Assembly: GCA_013203065.1 (NCBI GenBank)
Contig: JABMQV010000475.1
Location: 1-6,433 of the forward strand
Source: Desulfobacteraceae bacterium
Lineage (GTDB): Bacteria > Desulfobacterota > DSM-4660 > Desulfatiglandales > Desulfatiglandaceae
DNA: 6,433 nt
Direction of reading: 5' to 3'
The notes under the pieces were generated by a model. It saw only the letters and a list, made by a program, of their open reading frames with translations, was not told where the DNA came from and ran no database searches. A program made the translations under genes and the position numbers. This document shows positions 1-5,917 of this stretch, one piece after another (position 1 is the first letter of the stretch; every line of letters begins with the position of its first letter).

Positions 1-80
1 GGCTAGATGACTCCATCTTTGCCAATCAGCCGTAAGTCGATCCGCTGTGAGAGGCGAAAATATGGCAAGGAAGAATAGGC

Positions 81-109
81 TTAAACTGATTGAATAAAAA
101 ACATAAAAT
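81..109 (+). promoter_or_regulatory. Candidate sigma-70 promoter for the kinase gene
   Basis: A -35-like TTAAAC at 81-86 is separated by 17 nt from a -10-like TAAAAT at 104-109. Transcription would start near 116 and give a leader of about 40 nt before the GTG at 157. The match is good in spacing and -10, weaker at -35. The surroundings are A+T rich, so a chance match is possible. Confidence 0.35.
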
Positions 110-156
110 CATAGACGTCCCCCTTTACGTCCCTGGGATTAATTAAAGGAGAAGAA

Positions 157-858
157 GTGAAAATAAATGAATCTTTGAGGGAAGAGATCGTACGGAAACA
201 GGTAGAGAAATGGGAAAAGTCACAAATAGAAGAAGAGGGGCAAAGATTAAGCGTTATCACGGTCTCTGTTTTGCCGGGAAGTGGCGGCAAGGTTATCGCA
301 AAACAAATTGCCGATAAGCTCGGATTTGATCTCTTTGACAAGGCCATTATAGAGGTTATAGCAGAAAGGGCCCATATTAGTGCCGCTACAGTGGAAAAGG
401 CAGAGAAACGAAGGCTTTCAGGATTTGAGGATTTTTTTGCATCCATTATCGATGACCATTATCTTTACCCTGGTGCATATCTGAGGCACCTCATTAAGGT
501 TATTCAAGCCATATCATTGTATGGTCGAGCTGTAATCGTGGGCAGAGGGGCAAGTTTTATTCTGCCCCCTGAGGAACGCTTCAGCATTCGTATTATCGCC
601 CCTGAAGACGTAAGAATACAAAATATCGCAAGAGCGTTTGATGTTCCCGAGGAAGAAGCAAAAGGCAGGATTCTGAGAAGGGAATTCAGACGAAGTGCCT
701 TTGCAAAACGATCTTTTCATAGGGATCTGGAAGACCCATACCACTATGACCTTATCGTTAATATGGCAAAAACAGCACCTGAAGAAGCTGTCGAGGGCAT
801 ATGTGCCCTTTTCAGCGCCATACAGGCAAAATCCGCAAATCGAGACAAGAATAAGTAG
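157..858 (+). CDS. Cytidylate kinase-like family protein (P-loop NMP kinase fold)
   Basis: A 233-residue cytosolic protein of the cytidylate-kinase-like family (Cytidylate_kin2 type), which is related to the enzymes that phosphorylate CMP/dCMP with ATP; the real substrate of this subfamily is not settled. After a charged helical N-terminal extension (about 1-30) comes a beta strand leading into a glycine-rich P-loop of this family (PGSGGKVIA, 40-48). Next are FDLFDKAIIEVIAE (57-70), a GRAVIVGRGASFIL core strand and loop (123-136), an Arg-rich lid-like segment (170-189, RILRREFRR then FAKRSFHRD) and the closing HYDLIVNMA strand (196-204). The P-loop ends in GGKV rather than the classical GKS/T, which is usual in this family and separates it from housekeeping Cmk. 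The GTG start is supported by AAAGGAG at 145-151, 5 nt upstream. It converges with the 934-1152 gene and has no operon partner in view. Family assignment is firm; the reaction is inferred. Confidence 0.88.
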   Translation: MKINESLREEIVRKQVEKWEKSQIEEEGQRLSVITVSVLPGSGGKVIAKQIADKLGFDLFDKAIIEVIAERAHISAATVEKAEKRRLSGFEDFFASIIDDHYLYPGAYLRHLIKVIQAISLYGRAVIVGRGASFILPPEERFSIRIIAPEDVRIQNIARAFDVPEEEAKGRILRREFRRSAFAKRSFHRDLEDPYHYDLIVNMAKTAPEEAVEGICALFSAIQAKSANRDKNK

Positions 859-905
859 GCTGTCTTCTTTGCCCTGCCCCCCCTTTTTAATCCAAAACAG
901 AAATC

Positions 906-922
906 CTGACGAAAAATGTCAG
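906..922. terminator. Weak hairpin between convergent genes
   Basis: CTGAC (906-910) and GTCAG (918-922) form a 5 bp stem with a 7 nt loop in the 75 nt gap between the two converging genes. Only a poor T-rich stretch follows on either strand (CTTTCT on plus, TTTCTGTTTT on minus). It sits where a shared terminator would be expected, but the stem is short and the call is tentative. Confidence 0.25.
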
Positions 923-933
923 CTTTCTGAATC

Positions 934-1152
934 TCAATCTATTTCCTTGCGCTGTGCCTCAAGCACCTCGTTTACCTGCAATGGTTTCATGAATCCCATT
1001 TCAACCAGAATCTCGCCGATGAGCCGGGGTTTTTCGCCCAAAAGGGCCTTATTCATTTGTATGCTCACGGCCTGACCCAGCTGAGCTGGCGTGACAAATC
1101 CCTTTTCAACCGCTATTGTACCAAAACGAATTTCACGACCTCTTATGACCAC
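934..1152 (-). CDS. Small stand-alone MshEN-like domain protein (GspE/PilB N-terminal type)
   Basis: A 72-residue protein built almost wholly of two copies of a 24-residue motif. Copy one is residues 9-32 (starts RFGTIAVEKGF, ends Q32); copy two is 44-67 (starts LIGEILVEMGF, ends Q67). Both fit the MshEN pattern RLGxxL(x3)G(x6)L(x3)L(x2)Q: G11, G18, L25, V29, Q32 and G46, L49, G53, V60, L64, Q67. In MshE, PilB and related secretion ATPases this pair forms a cyclic-di-GMP-binding domain joined to an ATPase; here nothing follows it. Departures are Leu for the first Arg of motif two (Arg43 is just before it), Ala for the Leu at motif-one position 6, and an 11-residue linker instead of about 5. 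The GTG start has AAGG about 9 nt upstream (frame closed by a TAG at 1170-1168). It may be the last gene of the minus-strand operon. Ligand binding is an inference. Confidence 0.6.
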   Translation of the reverse strand: MVIRGREIRFGTIAVEKGFVTPAQLGQAVSIQMNKALLGEKPRLIGEILVEMGFMKPLQVNEVLEAQRKEID

Positions 1153-1264
1153 CTCAATCGCCTTTTGCTATTTTGCGGATCACTTATCCAAGGTCCCTTC
1201 CACCTGATATTCAAGATTCAAATCCACTTCGGGAATAGACAGCCAAAGATGTCTCTCCTGCCTA

Positions 1265-1702
1265 TCAGTACTTGCCCATGAGTTTGACAACCCACTTGTG
1301 GATTGAGTGGTAGGAGAGGCCACGTTTGAGGTACATGACCGCGCATGTGCCATGGCGTACGTTTATGCCCTTTTCCTCGGCCAAGACCAGCGCTTCGGGG
1401 GTTTCAGTGTCCATGTGGATCCAGAGATCCTTGGCCCCGGCATCGGAGACCTTCTGTACCCAGTCTTTGGTCTCTTCCTTGGGGACCTCCAGTACCACAC
1501 AGTCAACAGGCTCCGGGAGTGACACCAAGTCCGGATAGGTCTTGTCTCCCTCGATCGTTTCAGTGCTCGGGTCCACTGCATAAACCGTCTTACCCTGCGC
1601 CTTGAGCGCATTGTATGAAAGCTTGGGAAAGCTCTGCTTGGCCGAATGGCCCACCAATGCATAACTATCGTGCTCCCAGAAGGTCTCATAGTTAGACGCC
1701 AT
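1265..1702 (-). CDS. CoA-binding domain protein (CoA_binding_2 / YccU-like Rossmann fold)
   Basis: A 145-residue cytosolic protein with a single CoA-binding Rossmann domain of the kind seen in YccU-like proteins and at the N-terminus of ADP-forming acyl-CoA synthetases. Visible landmarks are YALVGHSAK (14-22, the GxS nucleotide loop), GKTVYAVDP (37-45), LPEPVDCVVLEVPKEE (62-77), GAKDLWIHMD (89-98) and INVRHGTCAVMYL (113-125), which matches the conserved Cys-containing closing segment of the family. The length is normal for single-domain members. A GTG 30 nt further upstream (1732) could add 10 residues, but the ATG at 1702 has an excellent AAAGGAGG site 7 nt away and is preferred. It follows the permease gene by 55 nt on the same strand with no terminator seen, so it is probably co-transcribed with the exporter. 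No role in transport is evident; the ligand (CoA or another nucleotide) is inferred. Its base composition looks more G+C rich than the flanking genes. Confidence 0.82.
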   Translation of the reverse strand: MASNYETFWEHDSYALVGHSAKQSFPKLSYNALKAQGKTVYAVDPSTETIEGDKTYPDLVSLPEPVDCVVLEVPKEETKDWVQKVSDAGAKDLWIHMDTETPEALVLAEEKGINVRHGTCAVMYLKRGLSYHSIHKWVVKLMGKY

Positions 1703-1707
1703 TCCCG

Positions 1708-1717
1708 TTCCTCCTTT
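1708..1717 (-). promoter_or_regulatory. Strong ribosome binding site fixing the start of the CoA-binding gene
   Basis: On the minus strand this reads AAAGGAGGAA, a near-complete anti-Shine-Dalgarno match, with 7 nt between GGAGG and the ATG at 1702-1700. It lies inside the possible longer reading frame from GTG 1732 and is the reason for choosing the shorter protein. It also suggests efficient independent translation. Confidence 0.7.
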
Positions 1718-1757
1718 CTGTATTTGTCTCACGGTGATTGATCTCTTTGTGCATAAC

Positions 1758-2966
1758 CTATTCGTAGCGGAGTGCTTCTATGGGGTCAAGCAGGGCTGCG
1801 CGCCGGGCGGGATAGAAACCAAAAAATATCCCCACTGCCGCGGAAAAGGAGAGTGCAAGCAAAACACTCGAAGGCTTTGCCAACGTCAAGAATTGTGTCC
1901 ATTTTCCGATCATTTCAGCTGCCCCGACCCCTAAGGCAACCCCGATCACCCCCCCGAAACTGCTCAAGACAATCGCCTCAATGAGAAACTGCAGGAGAAT
2001 ATCCCGGTTTTTTGCACCGATGGCTTTACGAACACCGATTTCCCTGGTCCTTTCCGTCACCGTAACAAGCATAATGTTCATAATCCCAATACCACCCACG
2101 AGTAATGAGATGCCCGCTATGCTTCCGAGAAGGATGGTAAACGTCCGGCTCACTTCCGAGGCGGCTTCCACAATCTCCGCCTGGTTATGAATGTGGAAAT
2201 CATCGGGCACGCCTTCAACCGAACGATGTCGTTTACGGAGAAGTGACGTTGTTCCTTCCTGGGCCTTATCGAGACTGGCATTGTCAACTGCCTGAATATC
2301 GATTTCATGAAGATAATCGAGCCCGAGCAGCTGCTTCATGGCCGTTGTATAGGGTATGACCGCCTGATCATCGGGATTATGCCTTCCCCGGCTTCCCTTG
2401 GCTTTTGTTATTCCAACAACACGGAAATTAATACCCTTGATTTTTATGGTTTCACCGACAGGGCTGGTCTCCTCGAATAAGTTCTTGGCGGTGTTCGGAC
2501 CAAGAACGGCAACCCTCGCCATGCGGCTGACTTCACCTTCAGTAAAGGCTCTTCCTTTCTCAATTTGAAAATTTCGAACAGGAAAATAGGTTATGGAGGA
2601 ACCGATGACATTGCTTTGAATATTCTTGTTGAAATACTTGAGTTGGATATTGCCTCTCACGACCGGGGCAACCTGATACACAACCGGAAGCTGCTCAAGC
2701 ATTGCCTTGGCGTCTGACAGTTTTAGCCTCTGCGACGTATCAGACTTCACTCCGCGGAAGCCACGTTGCCCGGGATGCACCAGCAGAAGGTTTGTGCCCA
2801 TGGAAGCAATCCGTTCCATCACCCGTTTTTGTGCCCCTGCACCAAGTGCCAACATGGATATTACAGCTCCCACACCGATGATAATCCCCAACATCGCCAA
2901 AAATGTTCTGAGCTTGTTTGCAAACAGACTCTTTAACGCTACTTTGATGATGGTCCAGAAAAGCAT
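1758..2966 (-). CDS. ABC transporter permease, MacB/FtsX family
   Basis: A 402-residue inner-membrane permease of the type VII (MacB/LolC-like) ABC superfamily. The N-terminus (ALKSLFANKLRTFLAMLGI, 10-28) with GVGAVISMLALGAGAQ is the standard MacB first membrane helix (about 21-43). A large periplasmic MacB_PCD-type domain follows (about 45-270). Three membrane helices make up the C-terminal FtsX domain, starting with GGIGIMNIMLVTVTERTREIG and the coupling segment VRKAIGAKNRDILLQFLIEA, and ending in the conserved PARRAALLDPIEALRYE. The length is typical for permease-only members, with no ATPase attached. It starts 4 nt after the ATPase stop, with AGGA upstream of the ATG. It would dimerise and pair with the 2971-3654 ATPase and the 3651-4988 adaptor to move a substrate from the periplasm or inner membrane outward. 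Exporters of this type handle macrolides, peptides, lipoproteins or siderophores; the substrate here cannot be told from sequence. Confidence 0.92.
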   Translation of the reverse strand: MLFWTIIKVALKSLFANKLRTFLAMLGIIIGVGAVISMLALGAGAQKRVMERIASMGTNLLLVHPGQRGFRGVKSDTSQRLKLSDAKAMLEQLPVVYQVAPVVRGNIQLKYFNKNIQSNVIGSSITYFPVRNFQIEKGRAFTEGEVSRMARVAVLGPNTAKNLFEETSPVGETIKIKGINFRVVGITKAKGSRGRHNPDDQAVIPYTTAMKQLLGLDYLHEIDIQAVDNASLDKAQEGTTSLLRKRHRSVEGVPDDFHIHNQAEIVEAASEVSRTFTILLGSIAGISLLVGGIGIMNIMLVTVTERTREIGVRKAIGAKNRDILLQFLIEAIVLSSFGGVIGVALGVGAAEMIGKWTQFLTLAKPSSVLLALSFSAAVGIFFGFYPARRAALLDPIEALRYE

Positions 2967-2970
2967 TACT

Positions 2971-3654
2971 TCATCCTGTCCCTTCCTGGTTAATGATTCT
3001 TCCGTCCCGGATATGGATTTCCCTTACGCACTGCTCTGCTACGGCCGGTTCGTGGGTAACAAGTACGATCGTTCCTCCATTGGCGTTCAACTTCTTAAAA
3101 ATAGCCAGGATCTCTTTTCCGGTTTTTGTGTCCAGGTTCCCCGTTGGCTCATCCGCCAAAACAATAGCCGGATCTGTCACTATCGCGCGCGCTATTGCCG
3201 TCCGTTGCAATTGTCCCCCGGATAGCTGTGCCGGTTCGTGATTCATTCGATCTTCAAGGCCTACAATCCTTAAGGCCGCTCTTGCCCGATCTTTCGCTTC
3301 TGATTCCCCGGCATAAAGGAGCGGGAGTTCCACATTCTCCAGAGCACTCAGGCGGGGGAGAAGATTGAAGCTTTGGAAAACAAACCCGATGTGCTGATTC
3401 CGGATCTCTGCCAGGCGATTCAGAGAGAGCTCAGATACATCTTCACCGGCAAGGATATACCTCCCGGAGTCGGGACGGTCCAGGCATCCCAGGATATGCA
3501 TCAGGGTGGATTTGCCGCTCCCCGAAGAACCTTTTATGGCAACCATCTCGCCTTCCTCAACCTGAAAATCTATTCGGTCCAGGGCCAGGATCTCATTTTC
3601 TCCAAGTCGATAGGTTTTGGTGAGCGATTGTGCTTTGATGATCACCGATGTCAT
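2971..3654 (-). CDS. ABC transporter ATP-binding protein (MacB/LolD type)
   Basis: A 227-residue cytosolic nucleotide-binding subunit. All catalytic elements are intact: aromatic Y15 (A-loop), Walker A GSSGSGKST (42-50), Q-loop Q94 within FVFQSFNLLPRLSALENVELP, signature LSGGQ (144-148), Walker B IVLADE (164-169) with Glu169 as catalytic base, D-loop NLD (173-175) and H-loop His201 in LVTHE. The stretch FNLLPRLSALENVELP and the ADEPTGNLD run are hallmarks of the MacB/LolD/FtsE branch. One small oddity is Leu149 after the signature, where Gln is usual (LSGGQLQR). The ATG overlaps the adaptor stop codon in an ATGA (3651-3654), implying translational coupling, and the permease begins 4 nt after its stop. 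It powers the exporter by ATP-driven dimerisation and conformational change of the permease. Confidence 0.94.
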   Translation of the reverse strand: MTSVIIKAQSLTKTYRLGENEILALDRIDFQVEEGEMVAIKGSSGSGKSTLMHILGCLDRPDSGRYILAGEDVSELSLNRLAEIRNQHIGFVFQSFNLLPRLSALENVELPLLYAGESEAKDRARAALRIVGLEDRMNHEPAQLSGGQLQRTAIARAIVTDPAIVLADEPTGNLDTKTGKEILAIFKKLNANGGTIVLVTHEPAVAEQCVREIHIRDGRIINQEGTG

Positions 3655-4988
3655 CTCCCGCCTATCATCATCCTCATTCCCCTTCCGGATGAAAGGTTTC
3701 GTCGCGACTGATCGGTTCTCCAGCGGCTCCTGGCTTCCCCTTTGCGATATACGACCGTATCACCTTGGTGTAAACCGCTGATGATTTCAATGACGACACC
3801 GTCGGTGATACCCACTTGAACCGGGCGTTCTTCCAGACTGCCATCATCTTTTTTTAACCGTACAAAATGGCCACCCTTCTCCTGCAAAACAGCCTCAGAC
3901 GGCACCAGCAGGACCCCCTCTTTCTCGGCAACAATAATCTCAACATTGGCGGTCATCTCCGGTTTCAGCAATAACTTGTTTTTTCCCTGCACCTCAATTT
4001 TCACCTCAAAGGTCACGACATTTGACACATTTACACCTTTTGTTGCAATTCGCTCAATCTTCCCAAAGAAGTGTTTTCCCGGAAATGCATCAGCGGTTAT
4101 GATTACCTTTTGCTCCAGCGCCACTTTGCCGATATCACTCTCATCAACCGAAGCGAGAATAAACAGGTGGCTGAGATCAGAAAGGAGCATAACGCTGGTG
4201 CCTCCGCCGACATTACTAATCCCTGAGGAGATGATTTGCCCTGATTGAACGTTACGTTCGGAGACCACTCCATCGATAGGAGCAAATACCTTGGTGTCTT
4301 TAAGACGTTGCTGGGCGAGGGAAAGGTTGATTTTGTTCGTTTCTATCTGAGCTTTGGCAAGCTTAACATCCTGGCGCTTATTCTCCAGTTCATGTTCTTT
4401 AATGGCCAATTGTTCTATCCGTGCCCGTGCATTTTCCAGGTCAGCCTCAACCTGAATGGCAACCGTCTCAGCCGTCTCTTTGTCTTGCTGGCTGGCAATC
4501 TTTCTCTCAAAGAGCTTCTTCATACGTTCCGCCTTGGCACTGGAATCCTTGGCGGAGGCTTTCGCTGCTTTCAAGGCTGTCTCAGCGTTTTTCCGTTCAA
4601 TGACAAGACCGTTTTGGGCAATCCGAAGATTGACTTGGCTTTGCATGAAACGCGCCTGGGAAGAGGCAAGGGAGATCTTCGCCTGCCTTACCTTCCGTTT
4701 TTCATCCACCGGATCGAGTTCGACGAGCAACGCTCCTTTCTTAACCTGATCACTTATATCATAGGGTAGCTTTATGACTTCGCCACTGGCCTTGCATTTT
4801 ATCTCAACGTCAAGATTGGAGACCACCTGGCCGGTACAGGAAACAGCTGCACGTATCGGACCTTTTTCAACCCTTGCGGTGGACCATTGTGGCGTTTCTG
4901 TCTTCACACTCATACCTTTGCGCGCCCAAAAATATCCTCCCGTGATTAACATGGCGCTCAGAGTAAAAAAAATAAGAAGTTTTTTCAT
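3651..4988 (-). CDS. Periplasmic adaptor subunit of MacAB-type exporter (HlyD/MacA family)
   Basis: A 445-residue membrane-fusion protein. Residues 2-22 (KKLLIFFTLSAMLITGGYFWA) form an N-terminal membrane anchor. The first lipoyl half-motif is at about 54-92 (VVSNLDVEIKCKASGEV then LPYDISDQVKKGALLVELDP). A long coiled-coil hairpin spans about 95-232, rich in Ala, Lys, Glu and Gln, with its turn near the LFERKIASQQD segment. The second lipoyl half is KVFAPIDGVVSERNVQSGQI (233-252), followed by a beta-barrel domain (about 265-355) and a membrane-proximal domain ending near GLHQGDTVVYRKG. The last ~28 residues are Arg-rich and low in complexity, beyond the normal family end. An ATG at 5051 would add 21 residues without a proper signal start; the ATG at 4988 has AAAAGGTG with 6 nt spacing and begins a typical MKKLL anchor, so it is chosen. 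It is the first gene of the operon; the coiled coil would dock a TolC-like channel not encoded here. Confidence 0.92.
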   Translation of the reverse strand: MKKLLIFFTLSAMLITGGYFWARKGMSVKTETPQWSTARVEKGPIRAAVSCTGQVVSNLDVEIKCKASGEVIKLPYDISDQVKKGALLVELDPVDEKRKVRQAKISLASSQARFMQSQVNLRIAQNGLVIERKNAETALKAAKASAKDSSAKAERMKKLFERKIASQQDKETAETVAIQVEADLENARARIEQLAIKEHELENKRQDVKLAKAQIETNKINLSLAQQRLKDTKVFAPIDGVVSERNVQSGQIISSGISNVGGGTSVMLLSDLSHLFILASVDESDIGKVALEQKVIITADAFPGKHFFGKIERIATKGVNVSNVVTFEVKIEVQGKNKLLLKPEMTANVEIIVAEKEGVLLVPSEAVLQEKGGHFVRLKKDDGSLEERPVQVGITDGVVIEIISGLHQGDTVVYRKGEARSRWRTDQSRRNLSSGRGMRMMIGGR

Positions 4989-4994
4989 AAGCAG

Positions 4995-5000
4995 CACCTT
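4995..5000 (-). promoter_or_regulatory. Ribosome binding site deciding the adaptor start
   Basis: AAGGTG on the minus strand lies 6 nt upstream of the ATG at 4988. It supports the start at the MKKLL membrane anchor over the in-frame upstream codon at 5051, which would fall within the promoter region. Confidence 0.55.
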
Positions 5001-5026
5001 TTCTAACTGATCCGAAATACCACTGA

Positions 5027-5056
5027 ATATTAACTGAGGATGTTGACACAATTCAA
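5027..5056 (-). promoter_or_regulatory. Candidate sigma-70 promoter of the exporter operon
   Basis: On the minus strand, TTGAAT (5056-5051) is followed after 18 nt by TAATAT (5032-5027). Transcription would begin near 5020, giving a leader of about 32 nt that contains the AAGGTG ribosome site before the ATG at 4988. Four of six bases match at -35 and five of six at -10. Position and orientation are right for driving adaptor, ATPase, permease and CoA-binding genes together. Confidence 0.5.
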
Positions 5057-5057
5057 C
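5042..5057. promoter_or_regulatory. Inverted repeat over the -35 box, candidate operator
   Basis: GTTGA (5042-5046) and TCAAC (5053-5057) are a perfect 5+5 inverted repeat with a 6 nt centre. It covers the -35 element of the putative exporter promoter, so a protein bound here would be placed to repress. The arms are short and could arise by chance; no regulator gene is adjacent in the window. Confidence 0.3.
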
Positions 5058-5094
5058 TATTAAAATCCCAGGCCCTATGGACTCCCATGGGAAA

Positions 5095-5109
5095 ATCTCA
5101 TAATGAGAT
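5095..5109. promoter_or_regulatory. 15 nt near-perfect palindrome upstream of the exporter promoter
   Basis: ATCTCAT (5095-5101), one central base, and ATGAGAT (5103-5109) form a perfect 7+7 inverted repeat. It lies about 40 nt upstream of the -35 box on the operon side. This is the geometry of a dimeric regulator site, possibly for an activator given the distance. A second small palindrome, TCCCATGGGA (5083-5092), lies beside it. Confidence 0.35.
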
Positions 5110-5421
5110 AAATTGTTGGTGAAAATCGCCGGGGCACCATTTAGGATCGTAACTTCTCAATAAGTCCGGGAGGAATAAGAGGGTTTCTGGAGTGGGGTTA
5201 AGCTGCAAGGATGATCGTGATAAACGATTAAGCCGGTGGTTGGAAAAGTGAGGGATGTGTGAAAGCTGTGATATGGCTCGACAAGATTACATGGAGGATT
5301 GAAAGAAAGGCCGTGCTGACGCTCCAAAAGATCTATGGCCTGACAAAAAAACCAAGTCCAGCGCGACTTTGGCGTGAAGGGAAAACATTAAACTATACGA
5401 TGACTCTACTCCATTTTATTT
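5110..5421. other. Intergenic stretch with no convincing gene
   Basis: About 310 nt between the exporter promoter region and the 27-residue peptide gene. It contains a weak plus-strand frame from GTG 5259 to 5453 (64 residues, no recognised domain, overlapping the 27-residue gene on the other strand) that I do not accept as a gene. It also has a small inverted repeat ATCGT/ACGAT at 5214-5228. No tRNA, riboswitch consensus or insertion sequence ends were recognised. Confidence 0.5.
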
Positions 5422-5505
5422 TCACCAGTCCCAGTCATCAGTTAACCAGATAGTCACTCCGGCACAAAGGACGAACAGGAAGAATATGTAAAGGTAACTG
5501 CTCAT
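5422..5505 (-). CDS. Putative 27-residue single-span membrane peptide
   Basis: An ATG at 5505 opens a 27-codon frame closed by TGA at 5422. The product starts MSSYLYIFFLFVLCAGV, runs as one uninterrupted hydrophobic helix to about Leu21, and ends in an acidic/aromatic tail TDDWDW. This predicts an N-in or N-out single membrane span with a charged end. AAGGCGGAG lies directly upstream (AAGG with 7 nt spacing; a GGAG at only 2 nt is too close). A five-codon frame (MKAEK) ends in an ATGA overlapping its start, which could couple translation. Size and shape recall accessory peptides of membrane complexes such as KdpF or CydX, but there is no sequence match to those and no function is assigned. 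It points the same way as the two small genes upstream. A chance hydrophobic frame cannot be excluded. Confidence 0.45.
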   Translation of the reverse strand: MSSYLYIFFLFVLCAGVTIWLTDDWDW

Positions 5506-5550
5506 TTCTCCGCCTTCATACTTCCTACTTCGGTGCTGTCCGTAACGACA

Positions 5551-5587
5551 CAAGGTCGCTGAACATTTATTGATGACAGGGACCTTG
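5551..5587. repeat. Interrupted inverted repeat / hairpin after the small membrane protein gene
   Basis: CAAGGTC (5551-5557) pairs perfectly with GACCTTG (5581-5587). Past one G-G mismatch, CTG (5559-5561) pairs with CAG (5577-5579), giving ten pairs around a 15 nt loop. On the minus strand it begins 2 nt after the stop codon at 5590. No T-run follows, so it does not look like an intrinsic terminator; transcript processing or 3'-end protection is possible. Confidence 0.4.
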
Positions 5588-5589
5588 GG

Positions 5590-5799
5590 TTATCCGGCGA
5601 AATTCTTTGAAAGAGAGGCTGCATAGGGCAACCAACGAAAAAGGATTGCACCCTTTTGAATAAAGTTGGGCACTGTTTCAGTCACGGCGTAAATACCTGC
5701 TGCAGCAAAAAAGCTCGTCACCATTATGAACAGGTAGAGCTTTGCTTGTTTCTTGATGATGTTTTTTCGTATTTTCCTGTAATGATAATGATAAGGCAT
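5590..5799 (-). CDS. Small predicted membrane protein, copy 1 of a tandem pair
   Basis: A 69-residue protein of unrecognised family. It opens with an aromatic/His and then strongly basic segment (MPYHYHYRKIRKNIIKKQAK, 1-20). A hydrophobic helix follows at about 21-40 (LYLFIMVTSFFAAAGIYAV), then TETVPNFIQKGAILFRW and a short second hydrophobic patch. The basic N-terminus predicts N-in topology by the positive-inside rule. AAGGA lies 8 nt before the ATG, with a further AGGAG at 5814-5818. The N-terminal two thirds and the leader are clearly related to the frame at 5918-6031, where base changes keep the frame, indicating a once-translated gene. It lies upstream of the 27-residue peptide gene on the same strand. 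No function can be assigned. Confidence 0.55.
   Translation of the reverse strand: MPYHYHYRKIRKNIIKKQAKLYLFIMVTSFFAAAGIYAVTETVPNFIQKGAILFRWLPYAASLSKNFAG
5731..5769. repeat. Direct repeat core, copy 1
   Basis: A 39 nt stretch that recurs at 5969-6007 with a single difference (C versus T at 5752). It is the best conserved part of a longer duplication of roughly 130-150 nt (about 5673-5820 and 5912-6052), which covers the leader, ribosome site and first ~40 codons of the small genes at 5590-5799 and 5918-6031. Confidence 0.85.
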
Positions 5800-5917
5800 T
5801 GGTTAATTCCTTACTCCTGGGATATATTGATTGAATCTCGAGTACCTCTAATTACCTCAAAACAAACAACAAACATAAAGAGGTTCACAAAATATCGGAT
5901 AATCAAATAGGTCTGTT

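Noticed and set aside
3..35. Possible tail of an upstream plus-strand gene (LDDSIFANQP then TAA)
   Set aside because: Only ten codons are visible and the other frames and strand are equally compatible; nothing can be identified.
81..446. 121-codon minus-strand frame opposite the kinase gene
   Set aside because: Lies on the opposite strand of a clear family member and has no recognisable domain; a shadow frame.
5043..5066. Consensus TTGACA on the plus strand as a rightward promoter
   Set aside because: The nearest -10-like TAAAAT is only 12 nt away and nothing fits at 16-18 nt.
5160..5260. Riboswitch or group II intron signature in the G-rich stretch
   Set aside because: No conserved box of cobalamin, cyclic-di-GMP or TPP riboswitches and no GUGYG start or domain V was recognised.
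5259..5453. 64-codon plus-strand frame from GTG with a GAGGG upstream
   Set aside because: No recognisable domain, no membrane span or motif, and it runs against the small genes and overlaps the 27-residue frame; chance is more likely.
5508..5630. 40-codon minus-strand frame from an ATG inside the 69-residue gene to the MKAEK end
   Set aside because: No ribosome binding site and composition not clearly coding; the overlapping gene frame is better supported.
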